From contig NC_067206.1 in assembly GCF_026262505.1 (NCBI RefSeq), forward strand, positions 7,282,879 through 7,346,878: a stretch of DNA of 64,000 nucleotides, given 5' to 3'. This document shows, in pieces, positions 7,864 to 17,981 of the stretch. The notes under the pieces are model-generated. The model made no database searches. It was not told the origin of the DNA and was given only the letters and a program-made list of their open reading frames with translations. A program made the position numbers and the translations under genes. Positions within the stretch are counted from its first letter, which is position 1. Each line of letters begins with the position of its first letter. The DNA comes from Trichomonas vaginalis G3 (Eukaryota; Parabasalia; Trichomonadida; Trichomonadidae).

Positions 7864-9085
7864 TTACTCAGAAAAATTTTTCTTTGTATATACGCCGTTC
7901 TGAACATCTAAAAGATTTTTGACATTTGCCAAGAATGTTCGTTTAGACGCTGTCATATAACCATACTCTTGGCAATATTGTTTATATTCATCGTACAATG
8001 ACCTTTCATCTAAACACTCAAAGTTAGTCTCATCTATAAACAGTTCATATACACTCTTGTTTGCTTCTAACAATGTTTGTCTTTCTTCGGTATGTGGAAT
8101 TTGTCTTGGATTGAAGTTAGAAATATCTAATGTCATGAAATATGAGAACAAGTGGTTGTAAAAGTCAGATGTCAAAGTTTCTGCTAAGTCGTCAAAATAT
8201 TCTGTATCTTGCATATGAGAATCTGACGTTCTGACAACTACATATCTTCTGTCAGAACTTTCTAACTTCATCGGAACAGCATTGTTTGAAACCATAATGA
8301 AGTTTGCAACATTTTCACAAACTCTTTGGTCTTTATATTTTCTTTCAACAACTCCAACTTTGTCTGTTATAAGACTCTTCAAAGCATCTGAGTTCAAAAC
8401 TTTTGTTGTATCTATACTTTGAAGTTCATTGCAAACTATAAGTTTCATATTCTCTATTGAGGAGTTAAATTTACCGCAGATGTTTTCTATGTTTGTCATA
8501 TTCGGTTCGAATAGCCCTCTAACAGTTTGCACAAAATATCTGTAAAGAATGTGTTCTTACCTGTTCCTTGTTTTCCAATTATAATGAGAGCAGTTTCATT
8601 TTTAGCACTTGGATGTTGTAAGATATTTGCAAACCAACATAAGATATACTCATAAACCTTTTCGTTTCCATTGCATATAATTTCTTTGACATGGTCTAAC
8701 CAAGCTTCTATAATATTTTCTTTCCATTCTACTTGTTCGTATTTATATCCAGTGAAGATAGAATAGAAGTTTGGAGAAGGTGTATAGAACTTTATACCTC
8801 GAACTGAAAAATCTTCTAACTTTGACAATAAGATATCCCAAGCATCTAACATCTTCATTCCAACTTGTACAACTTTTATTTTCTTAAGTTTCTGTCTACA
8901 TTCCTGTTCAGACACTATTGTTGCTCTTGGTTTGTTAAAGACAACATCCCATTCTTTCATAACATAACATTCTGGGCAGAGTCAACATAAATGACTAAAC
9001 GTTTCAAATTCTCGACTGCTTTGTTATAGTCTCTAAATGGACACATATTTCTGAATGCTTGGAAGTCATAAAAAATCTGAAACAT
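7864..9085 (-). pseudogene. SF3/D5-type helicase region (broken)
   Basis: The region shows a Walker A loop IIGKQGTGKNTFF, a Walker B-like strand MKLIVCNELQSID, and a motif C-like strand VANFIMVSNN followed by SDRRYVVV. This order is that of superfamily 3 (D5/primase-associated) helicases of DNA viruses and virus-like elements, which unwind DNA at replication. It is broken at a small number of places. A helicase of this type fits a Polinton-class replicon in trichomonads. Confidence 0.7.
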
Positions 9086-9128
9086 CTATTCTGTACATTT
9101 TTATAAAAATAAAAAAAATATTATTTTT

Positions 9129-10514
9129 TTATTCTTGACTTTGTTGTTCCATTTGTTGCATTTGTTGTTCTTGAGCTATTTGTTGTTGAAGTTGTTCTTG
9201 TAATACAATACTTTCACCGGTTGCATCTTCCAATTCGAAACTTTCTGCCGTCATTGACAAATACATAGGACATAAAAGTTTTACAGGAACAAAGTTTGCG
9301 TCAACTAATGTCAACGTTATACTTGCCAAAAGTGTTGAGTTCACTAAGGTTGAAAATTCTGCATTCGAATGAACAATAGGCAAACCAGCAGAGAATGTGT
9401 TGTTTATACGCATGAGTATCTTTTGGTCATAGTAGTTTCTGTCAACATTCGAATAGCACTTTGAACCTAAGTTTGAAACAATATATAAAATAGGTGTACT
9501 TAAAGTCAATGGAACAGACATTCCTTGTATGACACCTTTTCCTGTTATAGGAAACTGTTGGTAGTAAAAACCAGATATAAGTTTTGTATTATAGCTCATA
9601 TCGTTTATACTAAACTCAGTCGGACATCCAAACATAATGAAACCTGCTCTAGTTGCAGCACATGTTACATCCGTCCTTAAAGTATTAAATAAGTCAACAA
9701 AACCTGTTGGTGGTATATCTGAGTAAGTATCTTCAAAGAAGTATTTTTTACCATTCACAACAACAAAGTCTTCTGGTGTCAAAAGAGCAAAACAGGCTTT
9801 AGTCGTCATCGTGTTTAAGGTCAGTTTACAATATCGTCCTTGAGGACTTTGTAAGTTTGTTGTTATAGAATTATATGACTCAGGGTTTTTATGTCGTAAT
9901 AGTATAAACCACTATGTCTTCTGCCATTTACTTAGCAAACAAACTTTAATGAAATGTTGTGGTCGTCAAATATTTTTATGACGTCTGGGAAACTATATTT
10001 TAAGTTCAACGTTTCACCTCCTTTCATAACGTATATCTTGTCAATGACATTATATGAAACACCACACAACTAACGTCGGGTTCTATTTCTTTGATGTTTA
10101 TATCGTCTGCCTCTGTCAAAAGTTTCAATAGTTCTTTCAAAACTTCATGAGGTGCAATGACATATGAGTTCACTTTTACAGGGTTGTGTTCGACCAAGTT
10201 TAACATTATACCTAAAGCTTGACAAATCTTCTCCTGAGTTTGAAGTTTGTTTTTTCAGTTGTTGGTAGTCGTTTCGAATATCTGCAACAGAACTTAAGTC
10301 TCTGCTAACTTCAGGATATGTTGGTTGTTCTTTTACAGGAACAATTGTTATACCATCTTCGTCTTCGTATGGTTTCCCCACTTCAACATCTCTTTCTTTG
10401 ACATTTGACAACAACACTTTGACTGTTTGTTTGAGTTGGTGAATTTAACTTCACATCTGCCACCGCCATTAAACCTTTTGAAACACTCACGCTTCTATTT
10501 TTCGGAAATGACAT
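9129..10514 (-). pseudogene. Penton/minor capsid-like region (broken)
   Basis: About 1.4 kb of minus-strand coding sequence begins with MSFPKNRSVSVSKGL. The downstream half is rich in beta-type residues, consistent with a jelly-roll protein, and ends in a Gln-rich tail. In Polintons the minor capsid (penton) gene usually lies close to the major capsid gene, and here it is next to that region. The assignment rests on position, length and composition, not on a diagnostic motif. The region carries several breaks. Confidence 0.4.
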
Positions 10515-10532
10515 TTTACTTAGAATAAAAAG

Positions 10533-10765
10533 ATGGACGTATTCGAGTATCTCTTCGAATTGAAGCAGAACAAAGTTTACACACACAAACAATACAAGTT
10601 CATTGATAGAATTAGCTTTATACAAACAATGGAAAATGTTATAGAATAGCAGTCTTTGCTGAACCAAAATATTTTCATAAAGCAAAGAAAGTTGGTATAA
10701 CCGAGATGGTGAAAGTTCTTGAAGCAGACAAAAATATAACAACAAAACTGACCGATATTTTCTAA
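10533..10765 (+). pseudogene. Small plus-strand element gene (broken)
   Basis: A short coding region of about 75 codons starts MDVFEYLFELKQNK and ends near KLTDIF, divergent from the penton-like region. An AT-rich leader precedes the ATG by a few bases. It is broken. No family is recognised. Confidence 0.35.
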
Positions 10766-10846
10766 AGGTAAGTTTTATAATACAATTTTATGTCAAAACT
10801 GGCGTACTGTCAATATTTGACGGAGAGAAGTCAGTTCAAGAACAAC

Positions 10847-12452
10847 TTACTGACCTGCTGCCAAAATCTGCTCGATGGAAGCTGTCGTTATGCCAATCTG
10901 AGGAGCCCCAGCAGGTTTCATCGAACGAATCTTCAAAAGAGCATCTTCCGTGAAAAGTGCTATTGGTTTTGTAAACTTCTTTGCTTTCAATTCATTTGGA
11001 CCGTCTCTGTCACCAGTATATTGTATTTGAACTGTACCAACAGTTGAAATACCACCCATAAAGTCTTCTGAGTCAGCAAATGGAATGCCAAGCCAAAAGT
11101 TTTGAACGGTCTCCATTTGTATATTGAGTGTTTTGAGCTCCTGTATGAGTCCATACTTTCACATATGGCATAATAGAACTTTGCATTTCAGGGTTAATGG
11201 TTGTTGTGAAGTTGTTGTTAAAGTTCATAGCAATCTAATGTCAAGTTGTATGACCTCATATCCTCAACTGTGAATATTCTTCTCTTGGATAGTATTTGCC
11301 ATCTATGTTTATATGATATTTAATACCAGGGTTGTAGAAACAAGAATAGTCATTTATAGTTCGTCTGAACAGTACAAACATAGTATCTGCATGTTTCATT
11401 GCAGTTGTTAAAGCAATATCTGTTCTTGCACCTGGGTCAGCACTTTGGTTTCCAACTTCACCTGCAAAGTCTTTGACAGATATTTGGTGTATAGGGAACA
11501 TAAGTGGAACTGCAATATATTTGGCAGCTAAAGCATTTGAAATATCTGGGTCCAACATATAGACTGCAAGTCTGCTTTCTATTCTCTTGCATTCAAACTT
11601 TTCGCATGTGAACTTAACTGGGTCCCAAGCAGTTCCAGCAGCATTGAAGTAGTAGTTTACTTCAGTGTTGAGGTTTGAGAAACCAAAGTCTAAGTCAACT
11701 TTGTCTTTGCAAAAGTCACAGAACTTGGCTCCACCAGTTCCAGCTACAGTAAGAGTGAATGGGTCTTGTGTTTGGTGCAATGACTAAGTTATTTTTGCTT
11801 GGAGTAAGTTCGATAGAAATTTTTCTGCCCAGTTTGGCAAGTATCTTAAAAACCTGAAGATGAGGAAAGATGACAAAGGAACTCTAAGTTTCAATTTTAC
11901 TTTGGTTACTGCTGCTGCAGTTTGTCCAGAAAGGTCAACATAAACTCCTGGAACGTTAGGGTCAAGTCTTCTTATTTTCTCAATGGTGGCATACTGGTCT
12001 GTTTGTTCTCTAGCTTGTGGTTGTACTGAGTTTCTCAAAGCGAACCATTCATAGTTTGCCCATGTTACTGTTTGAACTAAGTCAGAGTTAGAATATATCT
12101 TATATCCCATGAAAACTTCTGGAGCATATTGGTATCCGACATAGAAAATTCCATTGCAACCTTTCTTGTCAGACAACTTGGCAGAAGGTTTTATTTCAAT
12201 GTCTTGTTCCACGTATAAGAAAGAGTTGTCAATAGAAATTATATGAAACCTGTCGCAAGCAATATCTACTGTTGTTGAAGAACCTTCTCCAAACTCACCT
12301 ACGTTTCCATAAGAAACAGCAGTTGTATATTCGTAAGTTCCAGGAACTATTTCTGACCTTCTAATGGCATTGTCGCATTCGTTATACCATTCGGAAACAT
12401 TTCCATTCATAGCATCCAAAACTGTTGGCGTTATATTCTGAGCGGCGTACAT
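10847..12452 (-). pseudogene. Major capsid protein-like region (broken)
   Basis: The region spans about 535 codons, the usual size of a double jelly-roll major capsid protein. It starts MYAAQNITPTVLDAMNGN and contains many beta-rich segments, two tracts of which (SSTTVDIACDRFHIISIDN and LRVPLSSF) look like jelly-roll strands. Length, order next to penton-like and packaging genes, and composition agree with the capsid genes described for trichomonad Polintons. It is broken in few places, so it has decayed little. It is treated here only as a fossil. Confidence 0.6.
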
Positions 12453-12484
12453 TTCATATGAGTAAAAATATAGAATAGTTGGAT

Positions 12485-14042
12485 TTATATGTCATAATAG
12501 AACCCACGTGGACCAAGCTTTACTTTCTTCCTGACTGAGTTTTTAACTCTTCTTTTTCCTTCATTGCCCTCTGCTTGAAGTTGTTGCATCTTTGCATTAT
12601 GTTCATCTAGTATGTTGCAAATTTCCCATGTCCTTTTTGCCTTTTGGCTCTGGTCGCCCATCTCAGGTAACCTATATCCTAGAAAGAGTTTGTCATAGTT
12701 TGTATTTGAGTCGTCGCTTATTGTTTGCATGACTCTTTCCTGAGTTTCCGGTTCAAGCTCTTCAAACAGTGCCTGTCCATATGGAATAAGCTCGTTTCCA
12801 AATATATGTTTTTGTAGCCATTCTGGTTTTCTTTCCATGTTACCAACTATATCTTTTGTGAATGGGAAAGCTTTTACCCAATCTTTCAGTCTTGCGTCGT
12901 TTATTTCTGTAGTTGGTTTTATTTTGTCAAGGAACATGTTTTTCAATACTAACATTTCATTTGGTACTGTCCATTTGAGTTTACTTAAATATTCATCCCT
13001 TCTCGGTTCATTGTCTGCAAAGTAAGTTTTTATGACATTTTGTAAACTTTCGTTTGCAAGGTCATGTACAATAGGTTCTCTTCCTTCTATCTCCCTAACT
13101 TTCTTTCTAAACTCTTCACCAAATATACCATCTCTATGGTTCTGTGTAGTTCTTTGAGATAAATGTTTTAGAACGTCAGGTGTTATATTTCCATCAGCCA
13201 TGTTCATTTCATACTGGTCCAAAATATCTGCATCTTTCATATCTTTCAATGGCATTAAAGCCGCGCTGAAAATACCAGCTACATCTGGTTCACCATTCAC
13301 TTCCATTGCGTCTACAACTTCTTGGAATTGTGGTTGTAAGTTTATGAACCACCTATCCGGATTAGCTTTATGACCCCATCTCATTGTAGTTCCATCGTCT
13401 GCAGAAACAAAAGTAGGTTTGTTTCCATATTGGCTAGGTTCTGAATGAACTTTAAACAATGTTTCATTTCTATATGTTTTGTTGAAATTTAACCTTTTAT
13501 TTTCACCGAGTTCATCCGAAGATTGAACGTTAAATGCTCGTAAGTAAAAAGGGTTGTTGTATTTGTGTACATTTTTTTTTCAGTTCTTCCATTCTATGCT
13601 GGATATTTTCATCTGATGTTGGAGTCTTTTGTATGTCGGCAAACATTTTTCGATATTCTTCTACTATGTCAGCCGAATTTTTTTTAGACTCTTGGAAATA
13701 TTCCATATTCTCCGCATACTCTTGTTGAGGGTCAAGATTTTTCGGCTGTTCCAAATCTTCATCTAGTTCTGTGAAGTTAGTTTCCAAAGGAAGGACTTGT
13801 TCGTTTCCTTCAGGCTCTTCTAGCTGTTGTTGCTGAACTATTTCTTCCATGTCTGGTTGTATCTGAACTTCTTCCTGTGGAGTTTCTTGTACCTCATCTG
13901 CTGGCATTTCATATATTCCGAGACCGTTTTCAACAATTTCCCTATCTACGTCATCCGCATTCATAAGCTTTTGTTCTTTCGTTCCGTCTCTATTTTTTAC
14001 GCGTTTCATGACGAAAGTTGAATTGTCATTTAGCTCTGACAT
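12485..14042 (-). pseudogene. Large hypothetical virion-type gene (broken)
   Basis: About 520 codons on the minus strand start MSELNDNSTFVMKRVKN. The first 150 residues are acidic and Gln-rich. The rest is helical with Trp and Arg patches (MRWGHKANPDRWFINLQP) and ends in a basic KRRVKNSVRKKVK segment. The start overlaps the stop of the upstream gene as TGATG, so the two were probably expressed together. Placed beside the capsid genes, it may be a virion core protein. The family is unknown. Confidence 0.4.
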
Positions 14043-15684
14043 CAAATTCTCGGAGTAAATTCATCCATGTCATTTGGATGATATGCTATTAAATCATATC
14101 CCTTAGCGAGCTTGTATTTTCCAGGTTTGAGATTATATCCGTTTTGGTGCTGAGCCATAAAGCTAAATAGGTTCGGGTCAGTATTTCCATCCTTGAACTT
14201 TCTAATAGCTTCTTTATATCTGTCACTAAAGTCAACAGTATCTGGGAAACCACTCTTCTTTAAGCATTTTTAAGAATTCTTGGTTTCCTTGTTCTCTACT
14301 TCTTTTATGTCCTTGCTCTGTTTGTGGTTGTTGTTGTGCAGGGTTTTGAACTGTTGGTTGCTGTGCTGGTTGTTGTGTTGGTTGTTGTGCTGGTTGTGGA
14401 GGTGGTTGTTGTGCTGGTTTTGGTGCATGCCTGTGTCTGTGTCCATGTGACGATGTAAATGTTTTAGGTAGTCCTGGTGCAGGTGCTTCTCTTGGAGGGT
14501 TTGGTGGTATATAAGTTCCACCAGCTGGCACATATGTTCCATCTGCAGCATAATGTCCTACCTGACTTTTCGTTTTTAAGAAAGCATTTACTAGGTCTGT
14601 TTTGGTCTGTTGTAACTCTTTTTCTTGACTTTTCACAACAGTTGCTCTAACGGCGTCATAGGCACTTTGAACTGCCTGTCTCGTTGCTGCATCTGTTATT
14701 TTCGTCATATTTTGTGCTACTTCTTTTAACTCTTTGTCGAAACCTTCAGACTTCAGTTTCTTTCCAGATGAGAAGTCGTTCACTTGTTTCACCTTCACTA
14801 TGAAGAGCTTCGAAGGCGTTCTTAAAGTCAGCATTTGTTAAAGCTTCATTTGAACTGTCTTCATCCGCTTGTATTTTTGTCCTTATTGACCCTATAAGCT
14901 GGGCTGCTTTAGCGTTGGCTTGGGCATCTAACCAGTCATTGTTAGCTTTTATATATTCTGCGCTTTTCATTGCCTTTTGCATGGCTGCGTCGTTATTTTT
15001 ACTTTCTTGTGCTAAGTTTTCATACTGTACGGTTTGGTTTTGCAACTGTAAAAGTTTTTCTGCTTTACATTTGCTTCAACTTCTTTTTTATACTCATCGC
15101 TATCCATATATGTCTTCAGGGCTTTTTGTTTTATCTCTTCATCTTTCAGTACTTTATATCGAGTAGTATGGTTTTTCAAATTTATGACATCTTGTTCCAT
15201 TTTTGCTACTTCTGCTGCTTTTTCTGACACTTTTTTTCGCATATTCCTCTGTACTTAGTTCTTTCAGTTGTTCTTCTTTCTTCTTTTTCTCTACGTTTAA
15301 CTCATTGAGTTTCTTTGTGTGTCTGTCATATTCTAGTTTCTTTTCGTTTTCACTTATTTGCTTCTGTATGTCTATGTTTGACTTTTTGACATCTGTTATT
15401 TGATTTTTGAGTGAACTCAAATTCATTTGACTTTGAGGGTTATAGGCTGTTCCGTCTGCAGCTCCACCATAGCCTGCCATTTTCGCTAAAAGTGCCGCTC
15501 TTAAACCTCCACTCTGTGCACCAACAACTCGGTTTAAAAGCATAGGATTGCTTGACATTTGTTGCAACATAGTGGGGTCATTCAGCATTTGTTGTTGCAA
15601 CTGTTGTTGTGGTGTCAGTTTTACTTTTGGATGTTTCAATGCTCCCTTCCTCTTACGTATATTCTTACGTAGCTTACGTGGCAT
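14042..15684 (-). pseudogene. Coiled-coil, Gln/Pro-rich virion-type gene (broken)
   Basis: About 550 codons on the minus strand. The first residues, MPRKLRKNIRKRKGALKHPK, are strongly basic. A Gln-rich zone and a Gly/Ala zone follow, then long coiled-coil segments. The tail contains a His-rich SSHGHRHRHAP and a PAQQP repeat of about 12 units. A basic N-terminus followed by coiled coil suggests a DNA-associated or fibre-like virion component, but this is inference. The region is broken at several places. Confidence 0.4.
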
Positions 15685-15689
15685 TTTAA

Positions 15690-15985
15690 GTGAAGTTAAA
15701 AACATTTACGATGAAGAAGTTTCGACAAAACATTTACGATGAAATCATGAAAATTCAAGAGGTGAGAAAACAGGTGAGAAAACGGGTGACATCTCACCTC
15801 TTCACCTAAATTATATTTTTGGGTCATTTACGCTCATTACGATGAAATCATGACAAAACATTTACGAAGAAGTCTTGACAAAACATTTACGATGAAGAAG
15901 TCTTGACAAAACATTTACGAAGAAGTCTTGACAAAACATTTACGATGAAGTCTTGACAAAACATTTACGAAGAAGTCTTGACAAA
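15690..15985. repeat. Subterminal iterons with one five-word module
   Basis: One module (about 15,758-15,809) is followed by six iterons of about 25 nt with core CTTGACAAAACATTTACGA between 15,840 and 15,985. They run almost to the terminal repeat of the element. Repeated sites this close to an end often bind the element's own transposition or replication proteins, which is inferred here. Confidence 0.8.
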
Positions 15986-15990
15986 AAAAT

Positions 15991-16081
15991 CAACGGCTGG
16001 TCGGCTGGGGTTCGGTCCTCCTCTTGGGTCTTGGGAAAAATTCTTAGGGCTAGAAGGCACGAAGTGCCTGGAAGCCCCACT
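15991..16081. repeat. Right terminal repeat of the Polinton
   Basis: About 90 bp of comparatively GC-rich sequence lie between the iterons and a 31-nt T-tract. It contains the small hairpin GGCAC-GAA-GTGCC and ends GAAGCCCCACT. Read inwards it starts AGTGGGGCTTCC, in line with AGT-type Polinton termini. The matching left repeat is outside the window, so this remains a prediction from position and form. Confidence 0.55.
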
Positions 16082-16115
<34 letters not shown>

Positions 16116-16394
16116 CATTAATTTACAAAGAACTTTTGTGGTTGGAATTCGTTTAAACCATTTATCATTAATATTTGTTATAAATTCAATATCTGGAATT
16201 AATTCCCAAATTTTTGAATTTTCGATTAATTTATTATCAAATGCAAAAGCAATAGGTTTAATATTAAACTTACCTTTATAATATATACTTTCTACATAAT
16301 CATCGAAATAAACATCTACTTGTTTAACATTTTCAAGAATTGGTGAAAGAACATCCATTAATTGATTGACGGTTACGAATCTTGATCCACTCAT
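16050..16394 (-). CDS. Hypothetical trichomonad protein, 3' end altered by the insertion
   Basis: A minus-strand frame starts at 16,394 (MSGSRFVTVNQLMDVL) after an A-rich leader. About 93 residues look like a normal globular protein, including QVDVYFDDYVESIYYKGKF. The frame then continues through the A-tract as polylysine and ends about 30 nt inside the Polinton terminus. The natural 3' end has therefore probably been replaced or displaced. Upstream, two direct copies of a segment of about 45 nt (16,410-16,512, both with ATGTAAGACATGAAT) may be a duplicated promoter. The family is not recognised. Confidence 0.5.
16085..16115. repeat. 31-nt T-tract at the insertion boundary
   Basis: An uninterrupted run of 31 T lies between the Polinton end and a host gene. 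On the minus strand it is an A-tract that follows the last recognisable codons of that gene. No target duplication can be read because the other element end is missing. Confidence 0.8.
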
Positions 16395-16550
16395 TTTCTT
16401 ACGAATTAAAAAAAATAAATTATTCAAAAAATGTAAGACATGAATTTTTAAAATCGGTTTCATACAAAATAAAAATAAATTTTCATAAATGTAAGACATG
16501 AATGTTTAAAATCTATTTTTTTTATTTCATTATGGTAGTGAATCTTTCAT

Positions 16551-17138
16551 TCATGAATGATAATTATATCTGATTTCTTTTACTCTCTCGTATATACTAG
16601 ATTTAAAGAATTCAGAACTTTTACCATAATCTCCTAAATGTTTTCTTATCCCTAACGTGTGCCAGTTATTATATGAAACTGTATAAACTTTATCTTTATC
16701 TTTACATCTTTCATCACTTCCAATATATTTATATCTCAGTTTTGATTTTGCATTTTCATAATCATTAACGTTTAATAATTCACAGTCTTCCTTTTTAAAT
16801 ATATGTTTAAGATATTCAGGATTTAATACTCTACGTTTATATGCTCCTAACTTAGTTCTAAAGGTTTTTCTACAAAATTTAGGAATTCCATCCTCTTTAA
16901 TGTCATCAATGATTTCCATTTCATTATTTTCAATTTCTTCTTCTCGTTTATGAGGTCTTTGATTATGACTCCATTGATTCCATGAAATTAAATATTCTTT
17001 ATCATTATATTTATACCTCATTAGCTTATTTTGGCTTTCATATTCATTTAATAATTCACAATCTTCATTTTTAAATTGAAGTTTAATCCATTCGGGATTT
17101 AAACAATGTTTAATTAATCGCGGAATATCTGACATCAT
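16551..17138 (-). CDS. Hypothetical protein with two NPE-W/Y repeats
   Basis: The 195-residue frame is open and starts MMSDIPRLIKHCLNPE. It contains two copies of a motif of about 50 residues. The first (about 11-65) has LNPEWIKLQFKNEDCELLNE and a YLISWNQW end. The second (about 105-170) has LNPEYLKHIFKKEDCELL and YTVSYNNW. The pattern resembles the DUF723-like modules of phage and giant-virus proteins, but without their zinc-binding cysteines. A short AT-rich gap separates it from the previous gene on the same strand. Its role is unknown; nucleic-acid binding is a guess. Confidence 0.55.
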   Translation of the reverse strand: MMSDIPRLIKHCLNPEWIKLQFKNEDCELLNEYESQNKLMRYKYNDKEYLISWNQWSHNQRPHKREEEIENNEMEIIDDIKEDGIPKFCRKTFRTKLGAYKRRVLNPEYLKHIFKKEDCELLNVNDYENAKSKLRYKYIGSDERCKDKDKVYTVSYNNWHTLGIRKHLGDYGKSSEFFKSSIYERVKEIRYNYHS

Positions 17139-17612
17139 CTATATATAGCTTCTTTTATAAAAGATAAAAAAATAAATTATTTTAAAATTAATGTTAATTT
17201 TTTAATGATTTATAAATAAATATATTTTAATGCATCGTCTATATATAGATGTAACAAAAAAAGTCACACAACCCGCACTCATATACTACTGTTCCATATT
17301 AAGTTCTGTCAAAATGTAAGCTATTCAATTCTATCATCGGGGGAAGTATCACAAATCTATTAATTTTTTTGTAAAAGTATACAAAAACATATGGTGTTCA
17401 ATGAGTGGGGGACAAACTCGCCCATTGTCACTTTTCATTAACCTTAAACTTGTAATTTTCATTATTTTTAATTAACCTTATTTCTTTCCCAATTCCTGAT
17501 TTATTTTATTCACTTACTATTAAAAGTCACATTTTAATAAAATATAATAATTTATTTATAGCATTTTTACTATACTGTAATAAAAAATTAATTATAATAA
17601 ATTAAATGTTTA
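17139..17612. other. Intergenic, with inverted 27-mer and a possible transposon-end relic
   Basis: AT-rich sequence with two things of note. At 17,408-17,435 lies GGGACAAACTCGCCCATTG followed by TCACTTTT, whose inverted partner lies at 20,137-20,163. TCACTTTTCATTA also fits a trichomonad initiator. At about 17,297-17,360 the sequence resembles the left end of the 37,081 element (GTCAA..TGTAA....TCAATT.TATC.TCGGGG), which suggests a diverged relative. No gene is seen. Confidence 0.55.
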
Positions 17613-17981
17613 TTAAATCAAATGTTTTCTTTGCAATAATATTTTTAATGTTGAGTAAACAATGTTGGGATCAAGTGTATCATTTTTCAGACCTTTCTGA
17701 ACAGCTTCAAGCATACTGATGCATTCGACTTTTTTAAATTGTGTCATTTCTTCGAAATCTCTTGTGACTTTTTTGATAACTTTAACACTTCTCTCTGAAT
17801 CCAGACCTTTAATTTGCAACTTAATCAGGAATGAAGGAACAACACTGGAATATAACTCGATGACAAGTTCATCGAGTCGAAGATTTGGTTGTACACCACT
17901 TGTATGTGCCGGATACCATTGTGTCAAATTTTTTCTGAAATTAACTTTAAAAGTACTAAGTAAGATCATGAGATATAGCAA
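17613..17981 (-). pseudogene. Gene remnant fused to the 121-bp array
   Basis: The last 90 residues (from NLRLDELVIELYSS to LLQRKHLI) look like ordinary helical coding sequence ending at a stop. The reading ELYSS...LIKLQIKGLDSE...KVIKK is faintly reminiscent of helical-repeat proteins such as Mo25, but this is weak. Upstream on the minus strand the frame runs straight into the first copy of the 121-bp tandem array, where it soon ends. The 5' part of the gene is therefore missing or replaced. Whether it is transcribed is unknown. Confidence 0.45.

Larger units (their letters stand above)
1..16081. mobile_element. Polinton/Maverick virus-like element, right-hand part (fossil, broken)
   Basis: A block of virus-type genes fills the first 16 kb: KilA-N DNA-binding proteins, an HNH nuclease, a packaging ATPase, an SF3-type helicase, and penton-like and major-capsid-like regions on the minus strand. 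This gene set is that of Polintons (Mavericks), which are abundant in Trichomonas vaginalis. The right end is placed where the sequence runs ...CCCCACT into a T-tract, which fits termini of the AGT...ACT type. The left end, and with it the expected protein-primed polymerase and integrase genes, lies outside the window. Several frames are open but many are broken, with perhaps ten to twenty breaks in all. The element therefore looks defective but fairly young. Its gaps are filled with hairpin words and iterons listed separately. Confidence 0.85.

Noticed and set aside
16009-16020. tRNA T-loop (GGGTTCGGTCC)
   Set aside because: No matching acceptor, D or anticodon arms nearby; it is part of the element's terminal repeat.
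1-16081. Free viral genome or bacterial contamination
   Set aside because: The block ends in a terminal repeat directly next to trichomonad genes and matches the Polinton gene set, so it is an integrated element.
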